Position numbers and translations under genes: made by a program | Notes under the pieces: generated by a model | Seen by the model: the letters and a program-made list of their open reading frames with translations, nothing else | Databases searched by the model: none | What the model was told of the DNA's origin: nothing | Part shown: positions 45,725-54,690 of the stretch, piece after piece | How the letters are laid out: each line of letters begins with the position of its first letter | Position numbering within the stretch: the first letter of the stretch is position 1 | NCBI GenBank assembly: GCA_017436845.1 | Contig: JAFSCJ010000013.1 | Span: forward strand, 1 to 61,287 | Source: Muribaculaceae bacterium | Lineage (GTDB): Bacteria; Bacteroidota; Bacteroidia; Bacteroidales; Muribaculaceae | DNA length: 61,287 nt | Reading direction: 5' to 3'

Positions 45725-46915
45725 ATGGCAGATTCCAATTTTATTGATTATGTAAAAATATTGTGTCGTTCAGGTAAAGGCGGTGCCGGCTCTCGACATT
45801 TTTATCGCGCCAAGTATGTCCCCAAAGGTGGTCCTGATGGTGGCGATGGAGGTCGTGGAGGGCATATAATTCTTCGTGGGAACAAAAACATGTGGACATT
45901 GCTCCCGCTGAAATATAACCGACACGTGTTTGCTGGTAACGGACAAAGTGGCTCAGGAGGTCGCAGTTTTGGTAAAGATGGCGATGATGTTATCATCGAA
46001 GTGCCATGCGGAACAGTGGTTTTCGAAGCCGAAACAGGCGAATACCTTTGCGAAGTAAATGAGGATGGCGAAGAAATAAAGCTCCTCAGAGGTGGTCGCG
46101 GAGGTCTTGGAAATTGGCATTTCAAGTCGGCTACTAATCGCACTCCACGCTATGCACAACCGGGAGAGCCTGCTATCGAGAAAAGCGTAATCCTTGAATT
46201 GAAATTGCTTGCCGATGTGGGGCTTGTGGGATTCCCCAATGCCGGAAAATCGACACTCCTATCATCGGTATCAGCCGCTCGTCCTAAGATTGCCGACTAT
46301 CCATTTACCACAATGGAACCTCAATTAGGCATCGTTTCTTATCGCGACAATCGCTCATTTGTAATGGCCGACATTCCCGGTATTATCGAAGGAGCGAGCG
46401 AAGGTAAGGGGCTGGGATTGCGTTTTTTACGACACATTGAGCGCAATGCTGTGTTATTATTTATGGTGCCTGCCGATGCCAATGACATACGCACAGAATA
46501 TGAAATCCTGCTTCGTGAGCTAACTCAATTTAATCCTGAGCTTGTTGACAAACATCGCGTGTTGGCAATATCAAAAAGCGATATGCTCGATGATGAGCTC
46601 ATCGCTGAAATGGAAAAGGATCTTCCCGAAGATATACCTCATGTGTTTATCTCATCGGTAACCGGTCAAGGTATAACTGCGCTTAAAGATATGCTATGGC
46701 AGGCAATCACCGATGAAAGTAACCGCATCGAGCCCACGACAATCACCCATCGCCCTCTTGATGGACATCACCGAGTGAGAGAAGAAGATGAGTTTATCTT
46801 TGAAAACGTTCCAACAATAAACGATGACGAAGATGAAGAATTCTTTGATGAAGAATGGGACGACGAGATTGAATATGATTGGGATGACGATATCGACCCT
46901 AAAGAATATGAATAA
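45725..46915 (+). CDS. obg: Obg-family GTPase
   Basis: 396 residues from ATG 45725 ([12 protein letters not shown]), which matches the family N terminus; the upstream in-frame ATG at 45674 precedes the promoter's start site. The Gly-rich Obg fold (1-158) is followed by the G domain with G1 [10 protein letters not shown]3 DIPG and NKSD-like ISKSD. The C-terminal tail is strongly acidic ([15 protein letters not shown]), as in Bacteroidetes. It acts in 50S ribosome assembly. It overlaps pgeF by 8 nt. Confidence 0.96.
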   Translation: MADSNFIDYVKILCRSGKGGAGSRHFYRAKYVPKGGPDGGDGGRGGHIILRGNKNMWTLLPLKYNRHVFAGNGQSGSGGRSFGKDGDDVIIEVPCGTVVFEAETGEYLCEVNEDGEEIKLLRGGRGGLGNWHFKSATNRTPRYAQPGEPAIEKSVILELKLLADVGLVGFPNAGKSTLLSSVSAARPKIADYPFTTMEPQLGIVSYRDNRSFVMADIPGIIEGASEGKGLGLRFLRHIERNAVLLFMVPADANDIRTEYEILLRELTQFNPELVDKHRVLAISKSDMLDDELIAEMEKDLPEDIPHVFISSVTGQGITALKDMLWQAITDESNRIEPTTITHRPLDGHHRVREEDEFIFENVPTINDDEDEEFFDEEWDDEIEYDWDDDIDPKEYE

Positions 46916-47675
46916 CAATTTGCCCATCATAACTAATACCCTTACTCCTAATGTGAGGGTATTTTTTTCTCAACGAGGAGAGGTTATACCCAACGACAAT
47001 TATTCCTCTTTCAACATCTGCAATTACACAGGCGACTCCGAGGAGCATGTCCTCTATTGTCGCAAACGCATGTGTGATTATCTAAACATTCCTCTGTCAA
47101 ATCTCATTACTCCTCGACAAACACACTCTCTCAATATCAAAATCATTGATAGCGCTACAATCAACTCAAGCGAGCTTGAGAATGTTGATGCACTTGTTAC
47201 TAATCTTAACGATGTTGCCATTGCTGTAAACACTGCCGACTGCGTCCCGGTGTTGCTTGCCGATGATACCGCCGGAGTTATTGCCGCAATACACTCAGGC
47301 TGGAAAGGGACAGTGGGCAAAATTTCAGCAAAAGCGGTAGAATGTATGCTCTCTCTTGGTGCAACACCTCAAGCAATCAAAGCATTTATAGGTGTATCGA
47401 TATGCCCGGAATGTTTTGAGGTGGGCGATGAGGTTGTAGAGCAATTTCGCATCGCATTTCCTCATGCGCCTGAAATTATCATTAACAGCCAACCACGTTG
47501 CCACATCAATCTCCAACAAGCCTGCAGACAAACCCTCATTGATTGTGGATTGCACCCTAAAAACATCATCCTCAGCAACATTTGCTCCCGCTGCAATCCC
47601 AAAACCTATTTCTCTGCCCGTCGCATAGGTACAAACTCCGGACGCACACTCTCAGGCATCATCCTCTCAAAATAA
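46908..47675 (+). CDS. pgeF: Purine-nucleoside phosphorylase / laccase-domain protein (YfiH family)
   Basis: 255 residues from ATG 46908, inside the end of obg; the longer open frame back to 46824 is antigenically empty overlap with obg. The metal/active-site residues are visible: H in PRQTHS, C in NTADCVPV and H in [10 protein letters not shown]. The family has purine nucleoside phosphorylase/adenosine deaminase activity and a peptidoglycan-editing role in E. coli. Coupled to obg, a common order in Bacteroidales. Confidence 0.92.
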   Translation: MNNNLPIITNTLTPNVRVFFSQRGEVIPNDNYSSFNICNYTGDSEEHVLYCRKRMCDYLNIPLSNLITPRQTHSLNIKIIDSATINSSELENVDALVTNLNDVAIAVNTADCVPVLLADDTAGVIAAIHSGWKGTVGKISAKAVECMLSLGATPQAIKAFIGVSICPECFEVGDEVVEQFRIAFPHAPEIIINSQPRCHINLQQACRQTLIDCGLHPKNIILSNICSRCNPKTYFSARRIGTNSGRTLSGIILSK

Positions 47676-47678
47676 AAA

Positions 47679-47707
47679 GGTCATGACCAAAAAGTCATGA
47701 CCTTTAT
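47679..47707. terminator. Bidirectional terminator between pgeF and nagB
   Basis: GGTCATGAC, a 6-nt loop and GTCATGACC, with A-rich left and TTTATTATT right flanks. Confidence 0.85.
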
Positions 47708-47726
47708 TATTGATATTAATCGTTGA

Positions 47727-48536
47727 TTATAATTGAGAATCAGGATCAAGGTTAGCGCCTTCGATATCTTTGAAGTAGCGATAAGTACCAACTTTCAATT
47801 CAGCACAAGCATCTTCATCACAAACGATGATTGCTTTAGCGTGCATTTGAAGAGCTGAGATAGTCCATTGTTGAGAAACTGATCCTTCTACGCCATGACG
47901 CAATGCGCGAGCTTTGTTGTAACCGTTAACGATGAGCAATACGCTCTTAGCTGCCATAACTGTACCAACACCTACTGTCAACGCAGTTTTAGGGACTTGG
48001 TTAACATCGTTATTGAAGAAACGAGAGTTAGCAATGATAGTATCTTGAGTAAGAGTTTTCATGCGTGTTTTTGACACCAAAGAAGAACCCGGTTCGTTAA
48101 ACGCAATGTGTCCGTCAGGACCTACACCACCCATGAACAAATCGATACCGCCATAAGATTTGATTTTTTCTTCATAACGTGCACATTCTGCAATAGGATC
48201 TTCAGCATTACCATTGAGGATGTTTACGTTTTCAGGAAGGATATCGATTTGGTTAAAGAAGTTAGTCCACATGAAAGTATAGTAGCTTTGTTCGTGGTCG
48301 CGAGGAATTCCGCAATATTCATCCATGTTGAAAGTAACAACATTTTTGAAAGAAACTTTACCTTCTTTGTTCAATTTGATAAGGTTGCGATACAATCCAA
48401 GTGGAGAGCTACCTGTGGGGCAACCAAGCACGAAAGGCTTTTCTGGAGTTGGATTAGCAGCATTGATTTGAGCAGCTACATAATTTGCAGCCCAACGAGA
48501 TACTTCGTCGTAATTAGGTTCAATGATAAGTCTCAT
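47727..48536 (-). CDS. nagB: Glucosamine-6-phosphate deaminase
   Basis: 269 residues. Converts glucosamine-6-phosphate to fructose-6-phosphate and ammonia, feeding amino-sugar breakdown into glycolysis. Signatures: [16 protein letters not shown] near 38-53, NMDEYCG (about 70-76, with the catalytic Asp) and [17 protein letters not shown] (about 136-152, with the catalytic His). Single gene; a -7-like TAATTTTG lies at 48580-48573 on the minus strand. Confidence 0.96.
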   Translation of the reverse strand: MRLIIEPNYDEVSRWAANYVAAQINAANPTPEKPFVLGCPTGSSPLGLYRNLIKLNKEGKVSFKNVVTFNMDEYCGIPRDHEQSYYTFMWTNFFNQIDILPENVNILNGNAEDPIAECARYEEKIKSYGGIDLFMGGVGPDGHIAFNEPGSSLVSKTRMKTLTQDTIIANSRFFNNDVNQVPKTALTVGVGTVMAAKSVLLIVNGYNKARALRHGVEGSVSQQWTISALQMHAKAIIVCDEDACAELKVGTYRYFKDIEGANLDPDSQL

Positions 48537-48708
48537 TATCTAAATATTTTAATGTTAGTAATTTTCGTTCTACAAAATTAATCAAAATAAAGCGGATAAT
48601 CACTAATTAACTTGCAAATTTTATTAAAGAGCTATTTTTCAGCCAACAAACGTACGGCATTTTGTTTTTATAACACAGTGGTGATATATTATTGCCCACA
48701 ACAAAAAC

Positions 48709-48716
48709 TACATTTG
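48709..48716 (+). promoter_or_regulatory. -7 element of the 69-residue gene
   Basis: TACATTTG, 29 bp before the ATG. Upstream TTG at 48692 is closer than the usual 19 bp, so the -33 box is uncertain. Confidence 0.45.
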
Positions 48717-48744
48717 CTATATAAAACAAATAAAATTCAACATC

Positions 48745-48954
48745 ATGGCAACAATCACATCTTCCGACATTATTTTTGCAACCATTAAGCAACATGGACG
48801 CATCCTTCACACTCTACAATTTAGTGGTGTACTTTCGTTTTCCGAACTAATGAAACAAATTCTCAACGCATTATCATCAGTAAAAGGTCTTGTTACTCTA
48901 AATTTGCGCAACGGCTCACAAGGCTGGTCGCAACAACGTGCCATTATGCTCTAA
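48745..48954 (+). CDS. Small protein of unknown function (69 residues)
   Basis: No known domain was recognised. The sequence is well balanced for a folded cytosolic protein: MATITSSDIIFATIKQHGRI, a predicted helix FSELMKQILNALSSV and a strand LVTLNLRNGSQGW. It has a proper ATG, a -7 element, and ends convergently with cydB with a 4-nt overlap of the stop codons. No signal peptide or membrane segment. The opposite-strand reading frame lacks such features. I regard it as a real gene, with function unknown. Confidence 0.65.
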   Translation: MATITSSDIIFATIKQHGRILHTLQFSGVLSFSELMKQILNALSSVKGLVTLNLRNGSQGWSQQRAIML

Positions 48955-50093
48955 TATTTATCAGACTCTTTTAACTCTTGCGAAGTGAGAGACTTTTTGT
49001 CCATTTTACGCCAAAAATATGCTATATAAGCGACCACAAATGGAATTATTAGCGATACGATAGCCATTGTATATAGAGTAAATTCACTTGAACTACTATT
49101 TGAAAGCGTGAGTGATGATTGAAGATCCAATGATGACGGATAATAAGCCGTATTGTTATATCCTGCAATCATAAATATAGCCATTACTGCCAATACAGTC
49201 CCGGGAGCGGCCAACCATATTCCTCGTTTAAACGAGGGTTTTAACAACGAGAAAACCACCCCTACCACTAATAATAATGCACCCACTATAAATATCGCGA
49301 GGACAATGGGCATCTGTAGAAAATTGTTTAAATATTTACCACTCTCCATGCTAATGCTACCATCAGCATAAACGGCATAACCATCCATGGTGAGTAATTG
49401 TAAAACAACTATCAAAAACGTAACAAGAAAGCAACCAAAACTCATTAACAGATAGCGACGCAACTGACTTGAGAGTTTATCATCGGCGATATTATTTATC
49501 ATATATAATGCTCCTAAACTTATAGCCAAGAACATTACCATTAAACCAAACTCCACATTAAATGGATTGGCAACAGCTTCAAGCCCATGCCAACTATTTG
49601 CCCATCGACTTATTACCGGGGCGGCAATATCGCCAACTGCATTTTTGTCAACAAAAAATTGAGAACCTGTAAAGAATGTCCCAACAGCCGTACCAATGAG
49701 GAGTGGAGCCAAACAGCCATTTAAAGTGAGGAACACTCTGAACGAAGTTTTTCCTATGAGGTTGCCTGCTTTACTTTGAAATTCATAAGACACAGCTTGA
49801 AGAACAAAGGTTATGAGAATTAGAATCCACACCCAATAGGCACCACCAAAACTTGTGCTGTAAAAAAGTGGGAAAGACGCAAAAAATGCACCGCCAAAAG
49901 TAACCAATGTAGTAAATGTCAATTCCCATTTACGGCCTGTGGAATTTACAATAAGTTCCTTTTCTCCTTCATTTTTACCGGCCAAAAAGATGAGAGCATT
50001 ACCTCCTTGAACAAACAATAAGAACACAAGAAGTCCTCCCAAGAGTGATATTAAAAACCACCAGTATTGTTGTAAAAATTCATATGTTATCAT
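48951..50093 (-). CDS. cydB: Cytochrome bd ubiquinol oxidase subunit II
   Basis: 380 residues with about nine membrane helices; it begins YEFLQQYWWFLISLLGGLLVFL. With CydA it forms the high-affinity quinol oxidase that removes oxygen, important to nanaerobic Bacteroidales. It starts 12 nt after cydA and is the last gene of DUF4492-cydA-cydB. Confidence 0.94.
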   Translation of the reverse strand: MITYEFLQQYWWFLISLLGGLLVFLLFVQGGNALIFLAGKNEGEKELIVNSTGRKWELTFTTLVTFGGAFFASFPLFYSTSFGGAYWVWILILITFVLQAVSYEFQSKAGNLIGKTSFRVFLTLNGCLAPLLIGTAVGTFFTGSQFFVDKNAVGDIAAPVISRWANSWHGLEAVANPFNVEFGLMVMFLAISLGALYMINNIADDKLSSQLRRYLLMSFGCFLVTFLIVVLQLLTMDGYAVYADGSISMESGKYLNNFLQMPIVLAIFIVGALLLVVGVVFSLLKPSFKRGIWLAAPGTVLAVMAIFMIAGYNNTAYYPSSLDLQSSLTLSNSSSSEFTLYTMAIVSLIIPFVVAYIAYFWRKMDKKSLTSQELKESDKY

Positions 50094-50104
50094 AACTTTT
50101 CTCT

Positions 50105-51592
50105 TTATTTGGATTCTACTTTTGGACCCTCTTTAATTGCTTTTATCAATATGCGCAATTCTATTACAAGGAAGAGCGTAAATATCGCAACAAAAAGGAA
50201 GAATGTTGTTTTCACCGCCTCTACACTCACACTTGACACTGCAGCCTTAACCGGTAACAAACCTTCGATAACCCAAGGTTGACGACCCACTTCGGCAACT
50301 ATCCAGCCTGCTTGTCCTGCGATATACACCAATGGGATTGAGAACAATGCCACCCACAACAGCCATTTCATGTCAGATAGTCGCTTTTTGTGTTCTGCCC
50401 ATAATATTACTATCATCAACAATAGCAAAAATCCGCCTAATCCCACCATTACACGAAATGCCCAATAGATGAGCGTAACAGGTGGAACAAGTTCATCTTG
50501 TGAATTTATATAACCATATCCGAAATAGTCTATATTACTATCCAACAGTTTGCGCGCTTGAATTGCTCCAAGCGAGTCTTTATCCTTTAATATACGATAC
50601 TCTTTAAATGCCTCTATAGCTACCTTCCCCCGAGAAATTTTCTCTTCTGCCGACGGAATTATTTCACCTGACGAGGAGGTGTAACCATCCATAATATTAT
50701 TTATACCGGGAACATAACCATCTATATCATGAGTTGCTAAGATCGACAACATTCCAGGGACTTCCACCCCCGGCACGATTGAGAATGGAGCTCGCTCGCC
50801 ACCTTCTTCCAAGCCCTCAGCAGCTGCCAATTTCATTGGTTGATATTCGGCAACATGAATAGCCGAGCTATCACCACTAAACATTACTGCAAATGTACCA
50901 ACAATTCCCACTATTGCAGCAACCCGAATACTTGAAAGAGCAAAGCGTGTCTCACGTTTCTTTATTAGATACCAACAACTTATTCCTATTACGAATATCG
51001 AGCCGGTCATCCAACCACTGAACACAGAGTGGAAAAATTTAGAGATAGCGACAGGATTTAATACCAAAGCCATGAAATCAACCATTTCATGGCGCACTGT
51101 ATCTGGATTAAATTCCATTCCTACAGGGTGTTGCATCCATGAGTTAGCAACAAGAATCCACACCGCCGATATGGCTGCGCCTATACCGGTGAGCCACGTT
51201 GCAACAAGGTGAACTCGCTTGCTCACTTTATTCCATCCAAAAAACATCACAGCAAAGAATGTTGCCTCCATGAAGAATGCAAAGATCCCTTCTATTGCTA
51301 ATGGTGCGCCAAATATATCACCTACAAACCATGAGTAGTTACTCCAATTTGTACCAAACTCAAACTCTAATATTATACCGGTGGCAATCCCCACTGCAAA
51401 GTTTATCCCAAACAATTTCATCCAAAACTTTGCCGTTTTCTTCCAGAACTCATCACCTTTTACCACATAGATTGTCTCCATCGTAGCCATTATTACGGCA
51501 AGTCCTAATGTCAATGGTACAAAAAGCCAATGATACCCGGCCGTTAATGCAAATTGCAATCTCGACCAATCGACTAATGCTGTTTCTATCAT
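50105..51592 (-). CDS. cydA: Cytochrome bd ubiquinol oxidase subunit I
   Basis: 495 residues holding the three hemes. Visible marks: WSRLQFALTAGYHWLFVPLTLG near the N terminus with the heme b595 His, the Q-loop region (about 240-290) in the periplasm, and the GWIVAEVGRQPWVIEGLLP block near 440 found in all CydA. It is a short-Q-loop type of the usual Bacteroidetes length. Follows the DUF4492 gene by 20 nt. Confidence 0.95.
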   Translation of the reverse strand: MIETALVDWSRLQFALTAGYHWLFVPLTLGLAVIMATMETIYVVKGDEFWKKTAKFWMKLFGINFAVGIATGIILEFEFGTNWSNYSWFVGDIFGAPLAIEGIFAFFMEATFFAVMFFGWNKVSKRVHLVATWLTGIGAAISAVWILVANSWMQHPVGMEFNPDTVRHEMVDFMALVLNPVAISKFFHSVFSGWMTGSIFVIGISCWYLIKKRETRFALSSIRVAAIVGIVGTFAVMFSGDSSAIHVAEYQPMKLAAAEGLEEGGERAPFSIVPGVEVPGMLSILATHDIDGYVPGINNIMDGYTSSSGEIIPSAEEKISRGKVAIEAFKEYRILKDKDSLGAIQARKLLDSNIDYFGYGYINSQDELVPPVTLIYWAFRVMVGLGGFLLLLMIVILWAEHKKRLSDMKWLLWVALFSIPLVYIAGQAGWIVAEVGRQPWVIEGLLPVKAAVSSVSVEAVKTTFFLFVAIFTLFLVIELRILIKAIKEGPKVESK

Positions 51593-51612
51593 GATATTAT
51601 AATTTAAGATTA

Positions 51613-51828
51613 CTATTCAATTGTTGGTTTCACTAATTGTTCTCCCACATGTTCTATTTTCTGCTCTTCACTCTTACCTGCAAGTACCGGAGTGAAGAAA
51701 AAACATCGGAGTACGACAAACAAGATTATGACTTTTAGCAAGATTAGCCACCATAGCTGTCTGCCCCACGTCATATTCCTGAAGCCATCGGCATAAAAAT
51801 TATATATGCGAACAAAAACATCTTTCAC
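51613..51828 (-). CDS. DUF4492 small membrane protein of the cytochrome bd operon
   Basis: 71 residues from GTG 51828 (VKDVFVRIYNFYADGFRNM). The longer frame back to 51960 has no conserved sequence and runs into the divergent gene, so it is rejected. One membrane helix (QLWWLILLKVIILFVVLRCFFF) and the FVRIYNFYADGFRNMTWGR block are typical of DUF4492, which precedes cydA in Bacteroidetes. It is likely a small assembly or accessory subunit of the oxidase, like CydX by position only. Confidence 0.82.
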   Translation of the reverse strand: MKDVFVRIYNFYADGFRNMTWGRQLWWLILLKVIILFVVLRCFFFTPVLAGKSEEQKIEHVGEQLVKPTIE

Positions 51829-51970
51829 TCCGTAAAAATAAATATTTATTTTTAAAAATGTACAAAAAACAGGCAGATTATACACTCCTAACAAACAATT
51901 TCTATTAGCATTATCTTTAATGCGAGCAATATTATCCCCACGTTCCGCTCGCACTTTCATTTCTTTGTCC

Positions 51971-51978
51971 TATCTTTG
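51971..51978 (+). promoter_or_regulatory. -7 element of the flippase-reductase-ThDP trio
   Basis: TATCTTTG, 26 bp before the start at 52004. It is in the divergent gap with the cyd operon; the -33 box is weak. Confidence 0.5.
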
Positions 51979-52003
51979 CATTATAAACATTATAATTCAT
52001 AGA

Positions 52004-53551
52004 ATGGGAACTAATGTTGTTGATAATAAACGGATAGCAAAAAATACAATTATACTATATATACGAACATTATTCGTAATGTTTGTATCTTTATTCACAA
52101 GCCGAATAATACTCGAAGAACTTGGCGTAGAGAATTATGGCATATCCAATGTTGTAGGAGGATTGGTTGGAATGTTTTCGGTAATATCAGCATCTTTAAC
52201 ATCTGCATCAAGTCGTTTCATAACATTTGAAATTGGTCGTGGAGATAAAGGAGCTTTAAGAAAAACTTTTTCCACAAGCATTATAATACAGGCATCTTTA
52301 GCAATCATAGTATTTGTAGTATGTGAATTAATAGGTACTTGGTTTTTAGAAACACAAATGCAAATACCCCAGGGCCGAATGTATGCCGCTAAATGGGTTC
52401 TCCAATTCTCAATAATATCTTTTTGCATAGGCTTGATTACTATCCCATTTGGAGCATGCATAATTGCACATGAAAGGATGTCAATATATGCCTACTTGAG
52501 TATTTTCAATTCTTTAATGAATTTAGCGATATGTTATCTTTTAACAATATCGCCTATTGATAGACTCATCTTTTATAGCATATTAGGTTTCTTGGTCAAT
52601 CAAACGACAACAATAATTAATATTGTATACTGCAAACGAAACTTTGATGAAAGCCGGGGAAAAATCACTTTTGATAAAGAAATTTTTAAAAAGATGGTAG
52701 GATTTTCAGGATGGAGTTTTTATAACAACACCACATATATATTGAATAATCAGGGAATAAATATGCTTATAAACATCTTCTTTGGTGTTGCAGTTAATGC
52801 GGCTCGTGGCATTGCAACCCAAGTAGAAAATGCAGTTCATCAATTTGTTAATAATTTTACCATAGCGATAAATCCTCAAATAACAAAAAGCTATGCAAGT
52901 GGAGACTTAGAGAGTATGCATCAATTGGTATGTCGTGGAGCAAAGTTTTCCTATTTCATAATGCTTATTATGGCATTGCCAATAATTATTGAAGCTGAAC
53001 AAATTTTGAATATTTGGCTTATCAATGTTCCCCAATATACCATAATATTTACTCAATTGGCATTAGTCATGGGAATGTGCGATTGCATTGGTTCTTCAGG
53101 ATATACAGCATGTATTGCAACTGGAAATCTTAAAAGATATTCCATTATTATAACATCTATTGGGATAATGGAATTCCCTATTGCTTGGTTATTCTTTGCC
53201 ATGGGAGCGTTACCGGAATATGCTTACTATACATATATTGCTGTAAAAATAACAGTACTCATAGTTAGAATGTTCCTATTAGAAAGCATGGTTGGCTTAA
53301 AGGTCTCGATGTATAGTCGCGAAGTTTTCGTTCCAATCATTCTAACAACTACAGTAGCAATAATCATTCCAACTCTATTAAGCAACTACATGGAACAGAC
53401 AATTTTACGTTTATTTGCTGTTGCTGCTGTGTCGATTATTTCCGTATCTTTATGTGCCCTATATATTGGAATGACAAAAAACGAAAGATGTGTTATAATT
53501 TCAAAAGCAAAAAACTTAACACTAAAATTCAAACACAGGATAAAACCATGA
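52004..53551 (+). CDS. Oligosaccharide flippase (MOP superfamily)
   Basis: 515 residues from ATG 52004 (MGTNVVDNKRIAKNTI), which fits the promoter; the upstream in-frame ATG at 51920 would precede transcription start. About 14 membrane helices, with the N-terminal block RTLFVMFVSLFTSRIILEELGVENYGI typical of Bacteroidetes O-antigen flippases (given by position 17-43). It exports a lipid-linked glycan. Its stop overlaps the next ATG (ATGA). AT-rich compared with the flanking cyd and mnmE genes, suggesting later acquisition. Confidence 0.88.
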   Translation: MGTNVVDNKRIAKNTIILYIRTLFVMFVSLFTSRIILEELGVENYGISNVVGGLVGMFSVISASLTSASSRFITFEIGRGDKGALRKTFSTSIIIQASLAIIVFVVCELIGTWFLETQMQIPQGRMYAAKWVLQFSIISFCIGLITIPFGACIIAHERMSIYAYLSIFNSLMNLAICYLLTISPIDRLIFYSILGFLVNQTTTIINIVYCKRNFDESRGKITFDKEIFKKMVGFSGWSFYNNTTYILNNQGINMLINIFFGVAVNAARGIATQVENAVHQFVNNFTIAINPQITKSYASGDLESMHQLVCRGAKFSYFIMLIMALPIIIEAEQILNIWLINVPQYTIIFTQLALVMGMCDCIGSSGYTACIATGNLKRYSIIITSIGIMEFPIAWLFFAMGALPEYAYYTYIAVKITVLIVRMFLLESMVGLKVSMYSREVFVPIILTTTVAIIIPTLLSNYMEQTILRLFAVAAVSIISVSLCALYIGMTKNERCVIISKAKNLTLKFKHRIKP

Positions 53552-54678
53552 ATATTTTAGTATTAGGAGGGACAGGAGCTATGGGTGTTCCATTGGTTAA
53601 TGAATTAGCCAAACACGATAACATTGTTTACGTTACAAGTCGTAGCAAAAGGAATTCTACGAAAAACATAAAGTATATTCAAGGAAATGCTACTCAAAAA
53701 GCATTTATTGAACAGGTGTTAGAAATGAAACAATGGGATGCTATTGTTGATTTTATGGTTCATTCTGAAGAAAACTTAAAATCACTCCTTCCCAAATTTC
53801 TAAGCAATACTCATCAATATATATTTATATCATCAGCAAGAGTATATGCACAATCCGATGCTCCAATCTCCGAAAAAACACCTCGTCTACTTAATGTCTC
53901 CACTGACATGGAGTATTTAAAAACAAATGAATATGCTTTGGCTAAGGCTCGTGAAGAGGATTTACTATTCAATTCTGGCAAGAAAAATTTTACAATAATA
54001 CGTCCGAGCATTACATACAATACTGCTCGTTTACAATTAGGTGTTCTTGAAAAGGAAAATTGGCTATATAGGGCCATGAAAGGTCGAAGTATAGTTTTTT
54101 CTGATGACATAAGCAACAAACTAACAACCATGACATTCGGTCAAGATGTGTCAATAGGCATTACTTCTATTATCGGGCAACAAAAAGCTCTTGGAGAAGC
54201 ATTCCATATAACATATCCTGTTTCTTTGCCTTGGAGCGAAATTCTTAGTATATATTTAAACGTTCTTCGCAAACATCTTGGCAAAGAAATTCCTATTGTA
54301 ATGACAGAGAAATCAACAAATCTCAGATTTCAATGGCGTAAATATCAAGTTATATATTGTCGTTATTTTAATCGCACATTTGACAACAGCAAAATCGCTC
54401 AATTCTGCGATTTATCTAATTTTACGTCTCCTAAAAAAGGGTTAATTGATTGTCTCGAAAACTTTTTAAAGAATCCCAAATTTGAAAACATACAATGGGA
54501 TATAGAAGCATTAAATGATAAGGAAGCAAAGGAGTATACTCCTTTAAGTGAGATTCCCTCACTTAGCAACAAATTAACTTACATATATTATCGATACAAT
54601 GTTAAATTTTTAGTCAGAGTTGTGCGATTTATTTTATTTAGAATTATACTCCCCATTAAATTGAAATTAATTAAATAA
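53548..54678 (+). CDS. NAD(P)-dependent epimerase/reductase (extended SDR-like)
   Basis: 376 residues from ATG 53548. The Rossmann motif GGTGAMG at 7-13 is followed by SSARVYA (about 93-99) and, near 130, YALAKAREE, which carries the YxxxK catalytic pair. The C terminus is basic and long, with hydrophobic residues. It resembles atypical epimerase/dehydratases acting on nucleotide sugars or similar. Translationally coupled with the flippase and 12 nt before the ThDP enzyme gene. Confidence 0.8.
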   Translation: MNILVLGGTGAMGVPLVNELAKHDNIVYVTSRSKRNSTKNIKYIQGNATQKAFIEQVLEMKQWDAIVDFMVHSEENLKSLLPKFLSNTHQYIFISSARVYAQSDAPISEKTPRLLNVSTDMEYLKTNEYALAKAREEDLLFNSGKKNFTIIRPSITYNTARLQLGVLEKENWLYRAMKGRSIVFSDDISNKLTTMTFGQDVSIGITSIIGQQKALGEAFHITYPVSLPWSEILSIYLNVLRKHLGKEIPIVMTEKSTNLRFQWRKYQVIYCRYFNRTFDNSKIAQFCDLSNFTSPKKGLIDCLENFLKNPKFENIQWDIEALNDKEAKEYTPLSEIPSLSNKLTYIYYRYNVKFLVRVVRFILFRIILPIKLKLIK

Positions 54679-54690
54679 CATATTTGCATT

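Noticed and set aside
51829..51960. N-terminal extension of the DUF4492 gene
   Set aside because: Unconserved-looking sequence that runs against the divergent gene; GTG 51828 fits the family start.
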